Under the pieces are notes generated by a model. It had not been told where the DNA came from, made no database searches, and worked only from the letters and a program-made list of their open reading frames with translations. A stretch of DNA of 64,000 nt from assembly GCA_025618425.1 (NCBI GenBank), contig CM046846.1, positions 32,481,409 to 32,545,408 of the forward strand, in the 5' to 3' direction. This DNA is from Heliocidaris tuberculata. Lineage: Eukaryota > Echinodermata > Echinoidea > Camarodonta > Echinometridae. Below, one piece after another: positions 1 to 11,130 of the stretch. Position 1 is the stretch's first letter. Each line of letters starts with the position of its first letter. Both the position numbers and the translations under genes were made by a program.

Positions 1-152
1 AGGGTAAAGTAGTATTATTTTTTCCCCCTCAATGGATGAATGCATGACTGCTTGCAGCCCTGTAATGTACATGTAATTGATGCGTTGGTACAATTTCATT
101 ACGAGAGCGAAAGAATCTTGCATAAATTATTTATATCAAGGGTAGCATATAC

Positions 153-351
<199 letters not shown>

Positions 352-403
352 CATTTCACAATAATCATTTGGCAGATCAACTTCTTGTTATCAGATTACA
401 CAC

Positions 404-3205
404 ATGTTATCAGATTTCATCATAGGTGATAACATTGACATCGCTGCAGTGACAGAGACATGGCTAATTGGAGATGACCGAGACAACTACTCCATTGCTC
501 AGCTCACATCTGTTTTGAAAGACCACAACTGGCTTCACAAGCCCAGAATGCACCGTGTTGGCGGCGGTGTTGGGATATGCATTCGAAAGTCTCTTCGCGT
601 CAAGGTGTATGACAATATTTCTAACTTCAGTTCTTTTGAACACTTAGATATCCTGGTAACTTCACATTACCAGGTTCCAACACGCCTTATTGTCATTTAT
701 CGTCCTCAACGCACAGCCAGGGGAGACTCAACCGAGCGGCTCTTTCTCCGTGAGTTCTCAACCTTCATGGAACAACTCATATCATCTCCTCATCAGTTAT
801 TAATAGTTGGTGACTTTAATTACCATGTTAACTCTGTCACTGATAACAACTCAAGGAATTTCTTGTCTGTGCTATCAGCATTTAACCTGCAACAGCATGT
901 ATCGTTTCCAACGCACAGAGCTGGCCATACACTTGACCTCATCATCACCAGAGCCACGGACAGTTTTGTCACTGATCTAAGCTCAACGTCTTATCTCCCA
1001 TCGGATCATGTTGCTATCTCTTGCAGCTTGGACATTCGAAAGCCTCCACCATTGAAATTGGAGATAAAGACAAGGAAGGTCTACAGCATCGACATCGAAG
1101 CCTTTTCCAGTGACATCCTCAAGTCAGATCTGTACTCTTCTCCAAGCCCAGACCTGAATGAGCGAGTTGGTCAGTTTAACAAAACTCTATCCTTGCTTCT
1201 AGATAAGCATGCTCCGGAAGTCACTAGAACTGTTAGATATCGTCCAGACACACCATGGTTCACAGATGAACTTAGAGAATTGAAGCAAAAACTTCGTGCT
1301 CTCGAACGGAAAGCTTTCTCTCGGTGTGGTCTTGAAATTGATCGGCAAATTTATGTGAAAGCGTCTCATCACTATAATAATCAACTCACTTCAGCCAAAC
1401 GAGTTTATCATCGTAATCAACTGAAAAATTGTTCTCCTCGAGATCTCTTCAGGAAGGTTGATCACCTGTTACGACCCCAGTTAAAAACCTTACCAAACAA
1501 TATCAGTTTTGATATATCTCTACCACAGCGTTTCTTGAGATATTTTGCAGAGAAAGTTCGGTCAATCACTGATGAATTACAGTCATCAGCGGCTGATAAT
1601 AGTAGGGAATTTCCTGAGAAGCTTGCAACCTCATCATTCAGCAAATTCAAATCAGTGTCTGAAGATGAGGTTGCCAAGTTCATTACTACCTCTTCTTCCA
1701 CAACATGTGAACTTGACCCTGTCCCAACTTCATTTCTGAAAAAATTTCGTGAAGAATTATTATCATTTATGACACAGGTCACTAATGATTCTTTCATGAC
1801 TGGTTCTTTCCCAGAAGGTTTCAAGCATGCAAATGTTATTCCTAGACTGAAGGGTTCGGCTACTGATGTTGAAGATCTGAAAAGTTATCGTCCGATTGCA
1901 AACTTGAGATATTTTGGCAAACTTTTAGAAAGAATAGCTTCATTCCAACTTCAACAGTACCTGAACACATTCAGTTTATACGCAAAGTCACAATCTGGTT
2001 ACCGCTCGTTTCATAGCGTCGAAACAGCTCTTCTGCGAGTAACGGATGACATTCTTTTATCTCTAGACAAAGGAGAAGAAGTCATCCTTGTGCTGCTAGA
2101 TTTTTCTTGCGCGTTTGATACTATTAAGCATGACATCTTGTTGAAACGTCTGAGACTTCGTTTTGGTATAAGTGGTCAAGCACTCGCTTGGATAGAGTCG
2201 TATCTGTTTCGGCGCACTCACACTGTTATTATTGGAAATGAGCGGTCATCCACAGAAATCATCCCTCAAGGGGTTCCTCAAGGGTCCGTATTGGGCCCAA
2301 TCCTATTTACCCTCTATACCTCTCCCTTAGAAGATATTATTGATACTCACAAAATTCATAAGATGTTCTATGCAGATGACACACAACTGTACATTTCATT
2401 TAAGAGAACTGATAATATTAATGTCACTTCACAGGTATCAGAGTGTGTGCAATCAATCAAAGAGTGGTCTCAGGTAAATGGTTTAAAGCTCAATGATACA
2501 AAGACTGAGTTTCTTCATCTTTCTTCACGCCATAGGTCAAGCAACCTCATATCAACATTGAACATAAATGGTACAATTGTTCATGCAACCAGAACTTGCA
2601 GAAATTTAGGTGCTATTTTTGATGATAAGTTCACATTTGAAAATTTTGTCTCACAAAAGTGTCGCTCAGCTTCATTTGGATTATACAAAATAGGTAAAAT
2701 TCGCAATTTTTTAGACAAACCAACCACTGAACGATTAATTCATGCTTTTGTTATGTGCCATTTTGATTTCTGTAATAGTTTGCTTTCTGGTCTCCCTTCT
2801 TCTCAAATTCAAAGACTACAACTCCTTCAAAATTCTGCAGCCCGACTTCTTACACGCACGAAGAAACATGAATCAATAACTCCAGTCTTAAGAGATCTAC
2901 ACTGGTTGCCCATCAAGTCCCGTATCCAATTTAAAATACTTATGTTAACCTACCAATGTTTACATCAGCTGGCTCCTACTTATCTCTCTGAAGTACTAAC
3001 TCCATATAAACCCGATAGAATGTTACGTTCCAGTTTCAAGTCCCTGCTCTGCGTTCCACAAATAATGACAAAATCATACGGGGAAAGGTCTTTTACACAT
3101 TCTGCCGCTCTTTTGTGGAACAAGTTGCCTGAATATCTGAAAAGTATAAATTCCTATGAAAACTTCATTAATTCTCTAAAGACATACCTTTTCACCACTT
3201 TATAG
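404..3205 (+). CDS. Non-LTR retrotransposon endonuclease-reverse transcriptase (ORF2)
   Basis: An uninterrupted frame of 933 codons encodes an apurinic-like endonuclease followed by a reverse transcriptase, the two enzymes of target-primed reverse transcription. Endonuclease motifs are TETWL near residue 17, VGDFN near 134 and SDH near 199. RT motifs are FSCAFDTIKHD (block with the first catalytic Asp), GVPQGSVLGP near 623 and the catalytic box YADD at 656-659. The C-terminal part (RDLHWLPIKSRIQFKIL, and SAALLWNKLPEYLKS) is the conserved tail of CR1/L2 elements. The annotated Met is an internal one left by 5' truncation, because the normal N-terminal strand before TETWL is missing. No frameshift or stop codon was seen, so the copy is young. 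Clade placement between CR1 and L2 is from motif style only. Confidence 0.93.
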   Translation: MLSDFIIGDNIDIAAVTETWLIGDDRDNYSIAQLTSVLKDHNWLHKPRMHRVGGGVGICIRKSLRVKVYDNISNFSSFEHLDILVTSHYQVPTRLIVIYRPQRTARGDSTERLFLREFSTFMEQLISSPHQLLIVGDFNYHVNSVTDNNSRNFLSVLSAFNLQQHVSFPTHRAGHTLDLIITRATDSFVTDLSSTSYLPSDHVAISCSLDIRKPPPLKLEIKTRKVYSIDIEAFSSDILKSDLYSSPSPDLNERVGQFNKTLSLLLDKHAPEVTRTVRYRPDTPWFTDELRELKQKLRALERKAFSRCGLEIDRQIYVKASHHYNNQLTSAKRVYHRNQLKNCSPRDLFRKVDHLLRPQLKTLPNNISFDISLPQRFLRYFAEKVRSITDELQSSAADNSREFPEKLATSSFSKFKSVSEDEVAKFITTSSSTTCELDPVPTSFLKKFREELLSFMTQVTNDSFMTGSFPEGFKHANVIPRLKGSATDVEDLKSYRPIANLRYFGKLLERIASFQLQQYLNTFSLYAKSQSGYRSFHSVETALLRVTDDILLSLDKGEEVILVLLDFSCAFDTIKHDILLKRLRLRFGISGQALAWIESYLFRRTHTVIIGNERSSTEIIPQGVPQGSVLGPILFTLYTSPLEDIIDTHKIHKMFYADDTQLYISFKRTDNINVTSQVSECVQSIKEWSQVNGLKLNDTKTEFLHLSSRHRSSNLISTLNINGTIVHATRTCRNLGAIFDDKFTFENFVSQKCRSASFGLYKIGKIRNFLDKPTTERLIHAFVMCHFDFCNSLLSGLPSSQIQRLQLLQNSAARLLTRTKKHESITPVLRDLHWLPIKSRIQFKILMLTYQCLHQLAPTYLSEVLTPYKPDRMLRSSFKSLLCVPQIMTKSYGERSFTHSAALLWNKLPEYLKSINSYENFINSLKTYLFTTL

Positions 3206-3330
3206 TTAATCAGAATCATGAACCCAGTGCATCTTTCCTTTCTTTCCTCTCCTAAAGTGCATAGAGACATGCAATTTTGCTTATGTGTAATGCGCTATAT
3301 AAAAATGTTTGATTATTATTATTATTATAA
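404..3330 (+). mobile_element. 5'-truncated CR1/L2-like LINE with near-intact ORF2
   Basis: The element comprises the long ORF at 404-3205, a short 3' UTR of about 100 bases and a terminal (ATT)n tail at about 3312-3329. Such short microsatellite tails in place of poly(A) are characteristic of CR1/L2-group LINEs. The 5' part is missing: the ORF starts close to the first endonuclease motif, about 50 residues later than is usual, and the preceding DNA is a microsatellite. The UTR has the sequence TAGAGACATG (around 3260), similar to the tail of SINEs in this window. No target-site duplication was identified, which is usual for this group. Confidence 0.88.
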
Positions 3331-3345
3331 TTTTATATCTATTTC

Positions 3346-3407
3346 AAAAAATTAATGTAAGCTTCGTCATCACCAGATGGTGATGACGAAGCTTACATTA
3401 ATTTTTT
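3346..3407. repeat. Perfect 30-bp hairpin with 2-nt loop
   Basis: Arms 3346-3375 and 3378-3407 are exact reverse complements around the dinucleotide GA. It lies just 3' of the LINE tail. It could be a minimal fold-back transposon, or a fold-back artefact of sequencing or assembly. It matches no other sequence I recognise in the window. Confidence 0.92.
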
Positions 3408-4320
3408 GGTATCGCTTGCATAACCTTCCTAGGATTTGAGAATGCCTGAAAATACGATTTGACAAACAATTTCATGGAAGTGTACAGGCTCACAGATTGG
3501 CTCATCTCAGAAAAATTGATGAATTGCAAAAATTGCACTGTCGTCATACCATGGGGTCAGCGTAATTTCTTTCATTCGGTAATTCCCTGACCGTCTGAGC
3601 ATATCTAAAACTGCATGTACACTGCGCATTTATATCAAGTTTTTATCAAATCTAGAGATTTGATGATATCACTAATACTACATTTCGAAACGCATGACAC
3701 AACTTGGCCTCTATATAAGTGTTAGAGCATTGCAGGATATTTGTTGAAAATGTCAACGGTGAAATTATACATCTAAAATAATTGTGTGTTAACTCTGAAT
3801 CAAATTGTTCCAAATAAGTGATTTCTCTTAAACTTCATTTGTAGGAGATTATACGTCTTAATTTTGGTGCTAATTTTTTGAAATGCCCTTTCCCACTTTG
3901 ATTTCATCTGGTTAAGAATTTGAGAGAGAAGATATTTTTGTAATCATTTGAGGGGAGATTCCGTACGGGCACAGGTACAAGCATGTGTTCTTGAAAATAA
4001 AGAGGGGCAATGCCATGAATGCAATTGAATAATATCATGAGTATGAGTAGATTTTCCGAATCTTATGTGATGCCGATGAAGGTCGGTTAAGATTCGAGAT
4101 GAATGGGTTCAAAGTTTACTTGTGTCTTGGACAGAGATTGGGATATGTTGTAATTTAAGTAGTTACTCGCGGATTCCCCAAGGCAAATTTTAATTATCAT
4201 CTAAATGACCTGAAAATAAGCATGCACTGTCCTACTTGTGCCAATTTTCAGTCACCCAGAGCAGCTGCGCCAAGTGACGATAAAGCAATGTTCTTGTAAC
4301 CTATAGTTTTTTGTGGGTTT
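3408..4320. other. Intergenic DNA, nothing recognised
   Basis: Moderately AT-rich, high-complexity sequence without long open frames, clear splice structure or obvious repeats. Nothing can be assigned from the sequence alone. Confidence 0.6.
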
Positions 4321-4560
4321 TTTTCAGTTTCAGTTTGGTTTATTTCATATTTCACAATAATCAATATAATGGTACAAAATAACATTCAATAGATTGTACT
4401 AACAACGAGTAACGAAGTATAATAAAAGATCCATAGAAATAATACAATGATGATTAACATAGGGGGATGCAGACATATATGAGAGGTGAAATATGAAGGG
4501 AAACTATTAAAAAGCAGAGCTATATAGATCAATCATGTAAGCATGAGTCTGTTCAGGTTT
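4321..4560 (-). mobile_element. Possible LINE 3'-end fragment
   Basis: The motif CAGTTTCAGTTTGG followed by TTTATTTCATATTTC has the look of the reverse-complemented tail of a non-LTR element ending in a short A-rich repeat. There is no coding remnant. The assignment is weak and rests on style. Confidence 0.3.
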
Positions 4561-5958
4561 GATTTGGGAATATTGTGCACAAAGGATTTCCCCAGGGTCT
4601 CTCAGAAAAGATTCAATGTACCGATAAGAAATTCATGCGTCAGAATACCAAACTGTTTTCTATTAACACACATTCATTACCTCTCAATCAAGAATACAAA
4701 AGGAGATAATTCATGATGTAAAACTATTCCAAAAATAGATTTTCAAAGACAAGGTCATTTGTTATCTTCAAATGAAATATCAAGAGAAATATCAATAAAA
4801 ATAGAATTTTCTGTATTTAGATCTGAGGAAATGTATGATTGGTATTCCTCGATAACCTTAGTACATCTGTAAGAGGATGTGGAGAGTGGAGTGAATCTGT
4901 TTTTATGCCAAACTATTGTAACAGGAAATCATCATGTTTGTTTGTTGGGTTTGTTTTGTTTTGTTTTGTAATTCTTCGAGATGCTGTCTACTTTTATGCA
5001 TTGCTTCAGTGTTATCTGTTGTTCGTCAATGTCAACATAATTATTTGTCCAGTTATCCTTCCCTCGTGTAATTCGTTTTTGGAAACGAGAAGGATGCGTT
5101 TTCTGCCTCGAGTAGTCCGGTAATTCTAAAAGCAATCCTTATTTGATCTATAGTGCGGTAAGAAACTTCACAGAAAGGGATAGTCTTGAAAGGAACAGTA
5201 AGTTTAGATGTGATTTCTATCGAGTTTCTCACTTCCAGCAGAAAATGCTGCGGTAGCTAATGCAGCTAGACGCCGGATCGTACCTGGCAAACAGCCAAAT
5301 TTTAGGCGTCGGCTCAGATTAGCCGTGAAGTTTCATGACTTTTGTATTGTGCTCATCCTGGTTAATAATGTGGATTCACTGGGTCTTTTACTATGAAAAA
5401 TCTAACATCATATTCATAAAATCTATCTGAAAAGAAAAATTAGATGGGATTTTTCATTCACTCCTTCATCCCCATTAAAAAGCAAAAGTAGTTCCATTCC
5501 GTGTGATCTAGATCGAACTGTTAGACCAAATGTTGGCCTAGATATGATTTCAGGCCTATACGAACATAATACCTCATACTGCCTGTGAAAATACACTTCG
5601 AATGACTCTTACTGACTCTATTTCTCATGACTAATCGCCAAAATTTCCCATAGCTAGCAACACCAACACCAACACCGAAATTTCTTAATCCCTAAGGGTA
5701 TAGTGTTAGTGAATTGAAATTTGTACATGAAATTAAACACCGACGACCGAGCTCGGTTTAGCAGACGACATTTTAACAAAAAATAAAACACCAGCAACCC
5801 GAACTACGTCAAAAAAAATCAGAAGTCAACACCTAATACCGACTGATTTTTGTCTCATTTCATAGTCGGTGTTAGATCATGATTTCCCGGCTAAATAAAC
5901 ACTAACACCAAACACCAACACCAACCGTGAAATCATCCAATGTAATTGTTTGTTCGGC
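4561..5958. other. Intergenic DNA with minor direct repeats
   Basis: Mostly unique AT-rich sequence. Short open frames around 4839-5135 lack protein-like composition. Between 5657 and 5940 the words AACACCAACACC and GTTAGTG/GTGTTAG recur in both orientations, so this stretch may be an eroded repeat. Confidence 0.5.
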
Positions 5959-6290
5959 CTGGGCCCTGTTTCATAAAACTTGTGATCAATGACAAGTTAC
6001 AATAACTGTTATAAGCTACTGAAATCCTTGCATCTGATTGGCTGAGAGCAAATTTGTGGGTAAAAAATCACTGACAAGACACTTGATGATATGCCCCCCA
6101 GGTGTCGGTTTTGTTGGTGTGACTGGGGTCTGGGGCTATGGTCTGGGGTATAAGTCTCTTTTGATTTCAAGCAGTTGATACATCGGGGGGAGGGGGCGTT
6201 TCATCAATTAGTGTCTTGTCGGTGCAAGGATTTCAGTAGCTTATAACAGTTACTGCAACTTGTCATTGATGACAAGTTTACAGGCCCCGG
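5959..6290. mobile_element. Palindromic MITE with a second MITE-like core inside
   Basis: The ends are inverted repeats of about 70 bp that begin GGGCCCTGT and include the palindromic ATCAATGACAAGTT and the block CTACTGAAATCCTTGCA, found again in reverse order at about 6222-6245. Between the arms, words of the GGGGAGCG family (TGATTGGCTGAGAGCAAATT, GTTTCATCAATTAGTGTCTT) and a G-rich unique segment appear. I read it as a nested insertion or a recombinant of two related families. No ORF, so non-autonomous. Confidence 0.75.
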
Positions 6291-7592
6291 GGCACGTCTG
6301 TCATTGAGTGTTGCCATTGAGGCGCCCATTCCTGTTCTAATGTTCTTCCCGCACGCCCCCAAACAACCAATCTTTCAACATGAACGTATACAAAACAAAC
6401 CCCCTATATCAAGGTTACTCACTGCCCTACGACCTACAGTGCACTGTACATACACACCCACACACACAGTCAACAGATGATTCAGGGAGCTCCGCTAACG
6501 TGCCTAGATATGAACCTATTCAGCGTTGTCAATGATGCAGCTTCCGCAGTCGTACAGTTTAATATCAGACCTACTCAGGATGTATGTTTAATTGGGTGTA
6601 TTCCTTACACGCCTACTTTGTATTCACTCAATATTAAATAAAGATGGGGTCATTAACAAACATGTGATAAATGTAATATTTAAAACACTTATTTTCAGCA
6701 CCTTGATTGCGTTCGAATGTCATTTTTATTTGCTCCAATATTGTAGATGTGTTTGAACTATTGAAATCAAATGTCAAAATGTTGTTGTTTTTTTCTACTA
6801 CGGATTCGCTCAAGGGATCAAAATCTAATAAAACATGTACGTTATCGAAATAATGAATAACAGGTGTAACATATTGTGCACGCATACGAAAATTACGACA
6901 CCAAAGAATGCGCTTTTTTTCCCCTAACCTCACGAGGCGCCTGACTTCACCGACCAACACGCAACAATGGAATGTTATTTGGTAGCATGTAGATATACGT
7001 CACATGTGTTTCACAATATGGTTTATTTGTGAAGAGCTCGAATGTGACAACACGATGTCTAATCCAAGGGTCGCAGAACATGGCGCAGCAAGTTTGAAAT
7101 GATAACATTTCTACCAACAGTGAGTCAACGAACACAATACATTCAATCTGTCGTGTCGTGAAGTAATGAAAATGTGACGTCAGTATATTCAGCCGAATGA
7201 AAATTGATGGCATCATAAAATGAAAATTACTGGTTATGTTATCTTGGGGTACCCCGTGTCAGTTATGCGCGAATCCACTTTATACGTTGACGTTTAGATT
7301 TTGTTTATATACAGTCGTGCAAAACTACTCTCAATTCATATTTGCTATCTAGACGACAATAATGTTTTATATGCGCAATATGTGTTTATGTTGAAATACG
7401 GAAAAACACAACATTTACATATATTATCACCAAATTTAGCTGAATAATGAAAGTATTGGGGAAGGCATAAGAATGTTGATCACATGCAGCGCGTGGTCTA
7501 TAAATGAAGTATTTGTGTTAGTTACATAAGGCGGGGGATGCAAAAAAGGAGACAGCCCCATGAGAATTTTTTTTACCGCTAACTATTATATG
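6291..7592. other. Intergenic DNA with unrecognised minus-strand ORFs
   Basis: High-complexity sequence. Two minus-strand open frames (6634-6960, 6947-7216; 108 and 89 codons) overlap slightly in different frames. Neither resembles a family I know, and neither has a splice context that would make it an exon. They are probably chance frames, although this is the least repetitive part of the left half. Confidence 0.45.
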
Positions 7593-8150
7593 AATAGTGC
7601 ATGGTCTATATCATGGACTATACTGGATTATGTGCACGACAAATACTAAATTATCCCGAGTGCAGTTTTGTTTCACCGAAGCCGCAGGCCGAGGTGAAAA
7701 AGACCTGCACGAGGGATAATTTAGTATTTGGAGTTCATATAGTGCAGTAAGGGTGCATAAATAGAACATGCACTAATTGTTATAGTAAATAGACCCCTAC
7801 TGAGATCTATAAATGTTACTGAGTATATTAGGCCCGGGCTCTACAGGTCTATAGATTTATAGTCTAGATCTACTGCTATTTCCTAACTCTACAAAAGTGG
7901 CTTATCTCACAAAATGAACTCCAAATGTTAGCTCTCCAATGATGTGTAACACTCTGAGCTCTAAAAAACGTGAAAGTGAATGATAGCAATCGTAAACAAA
8001 TGGCTCATCCCCTATTCATTTAACACGGGATTCCCCGTGCAAAAATCAAAGTTATAGTGCACAATCGTGCACTATAACAAAATTTTTGCACGTCACGTGA
8101 TGCGAATCTAACCAATCGTATTATACATGCACTATTTACTATTAACTTAT
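7593..8150. mobile_element. Composite inverted-repeat element (GTGCAT/ATGCAC ends)
   Basis: The outer ends share AATAGTGCATG in inverted orientation (about 7594 and about 8125-8145). Inside are two hairpins. One spans 7640-7730, with arms containing ACTAAATTATCCC. The other is perfect, with arms 8051-8062 and 8067-8078 (GTTATAGTGCAC) and a 4-nt loop. No coding capacity. Probably a cluster or nest of related MITEs; exact borders are uncertain. Confidence 0.6.
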
Positions 8151-8462
8151 ATTCAGCCAACAAGATGTTCTTGTTGCTATACTTCGATAACGAATAACAT
8201 TTTTACAAAATGGATTGTATTATTAAGTCCATTAGGTGGATATACATCACTGGTTATTAGCATAAAAGAATAGACTCAACTCCGGCTGGCTTGTCTTGCC
8301 CGGTCGCTCTCTAGGCCTTAAAGCATCGCAGGCTAACCAGTATGGAGGAGGGCAATTTTATTTAGGATACATTTTATTTATGATAACATAAAGACAGGAT
8401 GAATTATTCTACCAGGAAAATGTAACTAAGATCCCTGATTCTACAGAAACTTATGTATAGTC
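8151..8462. other. Intergenic DNA, nothing recognised
   Basis: AT-rich unique sequence without ORFs or repeats that I can name. Confidence 0.5.
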
Positions 8463-8707
8463 CTGGGCCCCGTCTTACAATGAGTTGCGTTTAATCGCAA
8501 CTCAAAAAATAAAACACAAGTCCCAAATACATGATCCTGATTGGTTGAAAATCAAGTTGCGTGTAATTTTTTAACTTGCGTTTAAACGCAACTTTCTATG
8601 CAAAAAGACCCTGGGCCTCGTTTCATAGAGAGTTGCGATTGATTCGATCGTAACTTTAAATTCCTTTGATTCGAATCAATCGCAACTCTTTGTAAGACGA
8701 GGCCCTG
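8463..8707. mobile_element. Two adjoining MITEs of the GAGTTGCG family
   Basis: The first element (about 8464-8615) starts CTGGGCCCCGTCTTACAA, carries the inverted words GTTGCGTTTAATCGCAAC and AACTTGCGTTTAAACGCAA, and ends CCCTGGG. The second (about 8613-8705) starts GGGCCTCG and ends CGAGGCCC, with a hairpin around GATTGATTCGAATCAATC words. They share the border GGG and the core GAGTTGCG. A further member lies in a LONRF intron at 61120-61272. Confidence 0.75.
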
Positions 8708-9429
8708 ATATCATTTTGCCTAGATCAAGATAGGAGAGGGCGTGTCAAACGTTTCTTGACGGTATTGTAATCAAGAAGCTTGTATACATCTTGCCTTCTC
8801 GGTATAAATGGAAAGGCTTCCATCACACGTACGCCATTAATGTGTACAAGTCATCGAAGCTTCTTCCTTATTATTGTGGCTTGAATGAGTTAATAGAAAT
8901 CAGTAAATCTCTGTAGAATTATCGCTACTCCATTTTGTTTCTTTTTAAGGATACTTAGGGCTAGGTTCCATTAAAAAGTAAATAGTAACTCATGCAGGTA
9001 AACAAATACATTCTGGAATTAAATAGCGCAATCCTCTAAGGCACATGGCATGATATGGCACGACGATAATGATGATTTTTAAGGAATTCATTCTATTTTT
9101 GATGAAATGATTATTATTGGCTCTATACTGCTATAGAATGTTGTTGTGGAATGGGAATAGCTATGCGTGCATTTACGTCATATAGGGTAGTTTATATAGA
9201 AGGCTTCCATGAACCCGCGACCTGCATTCTAATAGTTTGATCACTTTTGGTCATAACTGATTGCTTTATTAATTACAATAGTTGTATGCATCGTAACAGC
9301 TGAGTGAGAAATGCGTAAGCTCATAACCATGTTAGGAAAAATGCTTTATAAGAAAACATTCACTAAATTTAATGACAACAATATACATGTATAGTTATAG
9401 GCCTAATGCCTATTATGTGATAATGTATT
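8708..9429. other. Intergenic DNA, nothing recognised
   Basis: AT-rich unique sequence. No coding, splice or repeat structure that I can support. Confidence 0.55.
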
Positions 9430-9598
9430 ATGTACTAAGGGCACCCTCGCCCCAAGCTTTTGCTTTTAGAGGTGTGTCCTCCAACTATGTATGTACCACA
9501 TTAATGTATATTTTGTCATATTTTTGCTCATTTATTACTTTGTATATTGAAAAGTTGGAAATAAATGTCTTTAGATTGAAAATTGAAATTGATTGAAA
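9430..9598 (+). mobile_element. LINE 3'-end fragment with ATTGAAA tail
   Basis: A short block ends in repeated TTGAAATTGAAATTG-like words, preceded by GGAAATAAATGT. This is the form of a non-LTR element 3' terminus with a short oligonucleotide tail, severely 5'-truncated. No RT sequence remains. Confidence 0.5.
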
Positions 9599-10372
9599 TG
9601 CCAGTTAGGCTTGAAGTTTGAGTGGCACCTTTTCTATCTTCATGCTATGCAACAAGACAATAGTATATACTATACACTCAGAACCTCTCGAAAAATAAGG
9701 TCTCGTGCAACATGTGATCTTGAAATCTTACTGGTACCATAGAGCTCAGAATGAGAATTACCTTCATACTGGTATTATTAAATAAAATATATATGAATGT
9801 GACAAGTTACGTAAAAACGTGGACTGTTATTACATGTTGCTTGAAAAAAAAAAAAAGATTATCCTTGAAAGGCCGGGGGGGGGGGATAAATAGATAAAAA
9901 TATGAGAGCATTTGAATCTCAAATACCAGTAGCTATTTAATACAGTATAGACATGTCAGTGTATATTTAGAATGGGTTCGCAAGCCCTAAACTCTTCAAA
10001 AAATCATTTTGTAGTTCCTAATTGCAAACAATATTTTTATTATCTTCAGTTATTGTTTATATTATCATCGCTACAAACCTGAACGGGAATTCATACTGCA
10101 GCAGTGTGCCAGTTATACCTTTAATTTTGCAACGCATAAACACATGTACCACTTAAAAACATGGACTTCCCAAGGCCAACCATTTATAAACCTCATGACT
10201 AACGGAGAATGATTGCCCTTATTCATTCCTTGGGTGATTTGAGATGTTGTGATGGAATAACGATTTTTAAAATTTAGACGGTGACTTTATTTGATGTACA
10301 TGATGATGTAAGGGCAAGGCCTTACACGGTGCACGAGCAATAATTGCAAGGACTATTTCCTCTTTCATATCT

Positions 10373-10375
<3 letters not shown>
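9599..10375. other. Intergenic DNA with A- and G-runs
   Basis: Unique AT-rich DNA with a poly(A) run near 9845 and a poly(G) run near 9874. No gene features. Confidence 0.5.

Positions 10376-10431
<56 letters not shown>
10376..10431. repeat. (CT)n microsatellite
   Basis: About 24 CT dinucleotides follow a short C run. Confidence 0.95.
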
Positions 10432-10433
<2 letters not shown>

Positions 10434-11035
10434 TACACACTTCTCCCCCTCCGTCGCTTCTTTCATTAATCGCCTGCGTTTCGAAAAAAAAAAGTTATTA
10501 AATATCCCGAGAGTGTATACTATTCCAAGTCATGAAACAAATGCACCAATGTCTGCGTGACGCTAATAAAATCATGATCATGGTCTATTCATGAAAATCT
10601 TTTGAATCATACTTTGTTCAGTGCTTCTTCAAAAATGGTAATATTCAGTGCATCACCATGGTACTCACGCGTCGTATACCTCGAGTTTGATTATTTTTTT
10701 CAAGATTGCTTTTAATTCCTTTTAATAAGATGCAATTGGTAATGGATTATTTTTAATGACAATTAAACAGTTGATGTATGTAGGGTTATGTAGCATAAGT
10801 CGAAAAACTTTTCCACTTCGTTATACACAACATTACAAGCATAATATTTTGACTGAAATTTTAGAAAATGCCTTTCATTTGGTTGCTGCAAAAAAAAAAA
10901 ATAAACAGTACATTCTCATATACAAGGTCCTATATATGCAGGCGATTTCTGCACCCCACCCCACCCCCTTCGGTCCCTCCCATGTGAACAATCGTTCATT
11001 TGCATATTTTTTTTAATAATTATGATAAAATACAG
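10432..11035. other. Intergenic DNA, nothing recognised
   Basis: AT-rich sequence. An open frame at 10756-11016 has no protein-like character and runs through A-rich and C-rich low-complexity DNA. Confidence 0.5.
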
Positions 11036-11130
11036 CTGCCACTCTCGACCCATGTGAAGTAAATGGGTACCCAATTGGAAGAAACCCCTGGAATATTATT
11101 CAGCGCCTATCATGGAAGCTGGGATAAAAC
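11036..11130 (+). mobile_element. SINE body fragment
   Basis: The block CACTCTCGACCCATGTG followed by TAAATGGGTACCC matches, with changes, the middle of the better-preserved SINE at 38811-39085 (CCAGGTGTTAAATGGGTACC). The tRNA-like head and the tail are not recognisable here. Confidence 0.5.

Noticed and set aside
6634..7216. Two overlapping minus-strand ORFs as a split gene
   Set aside because: The frames differ without clear splice sites, and no family motif is visible; kept only as unrecognised.
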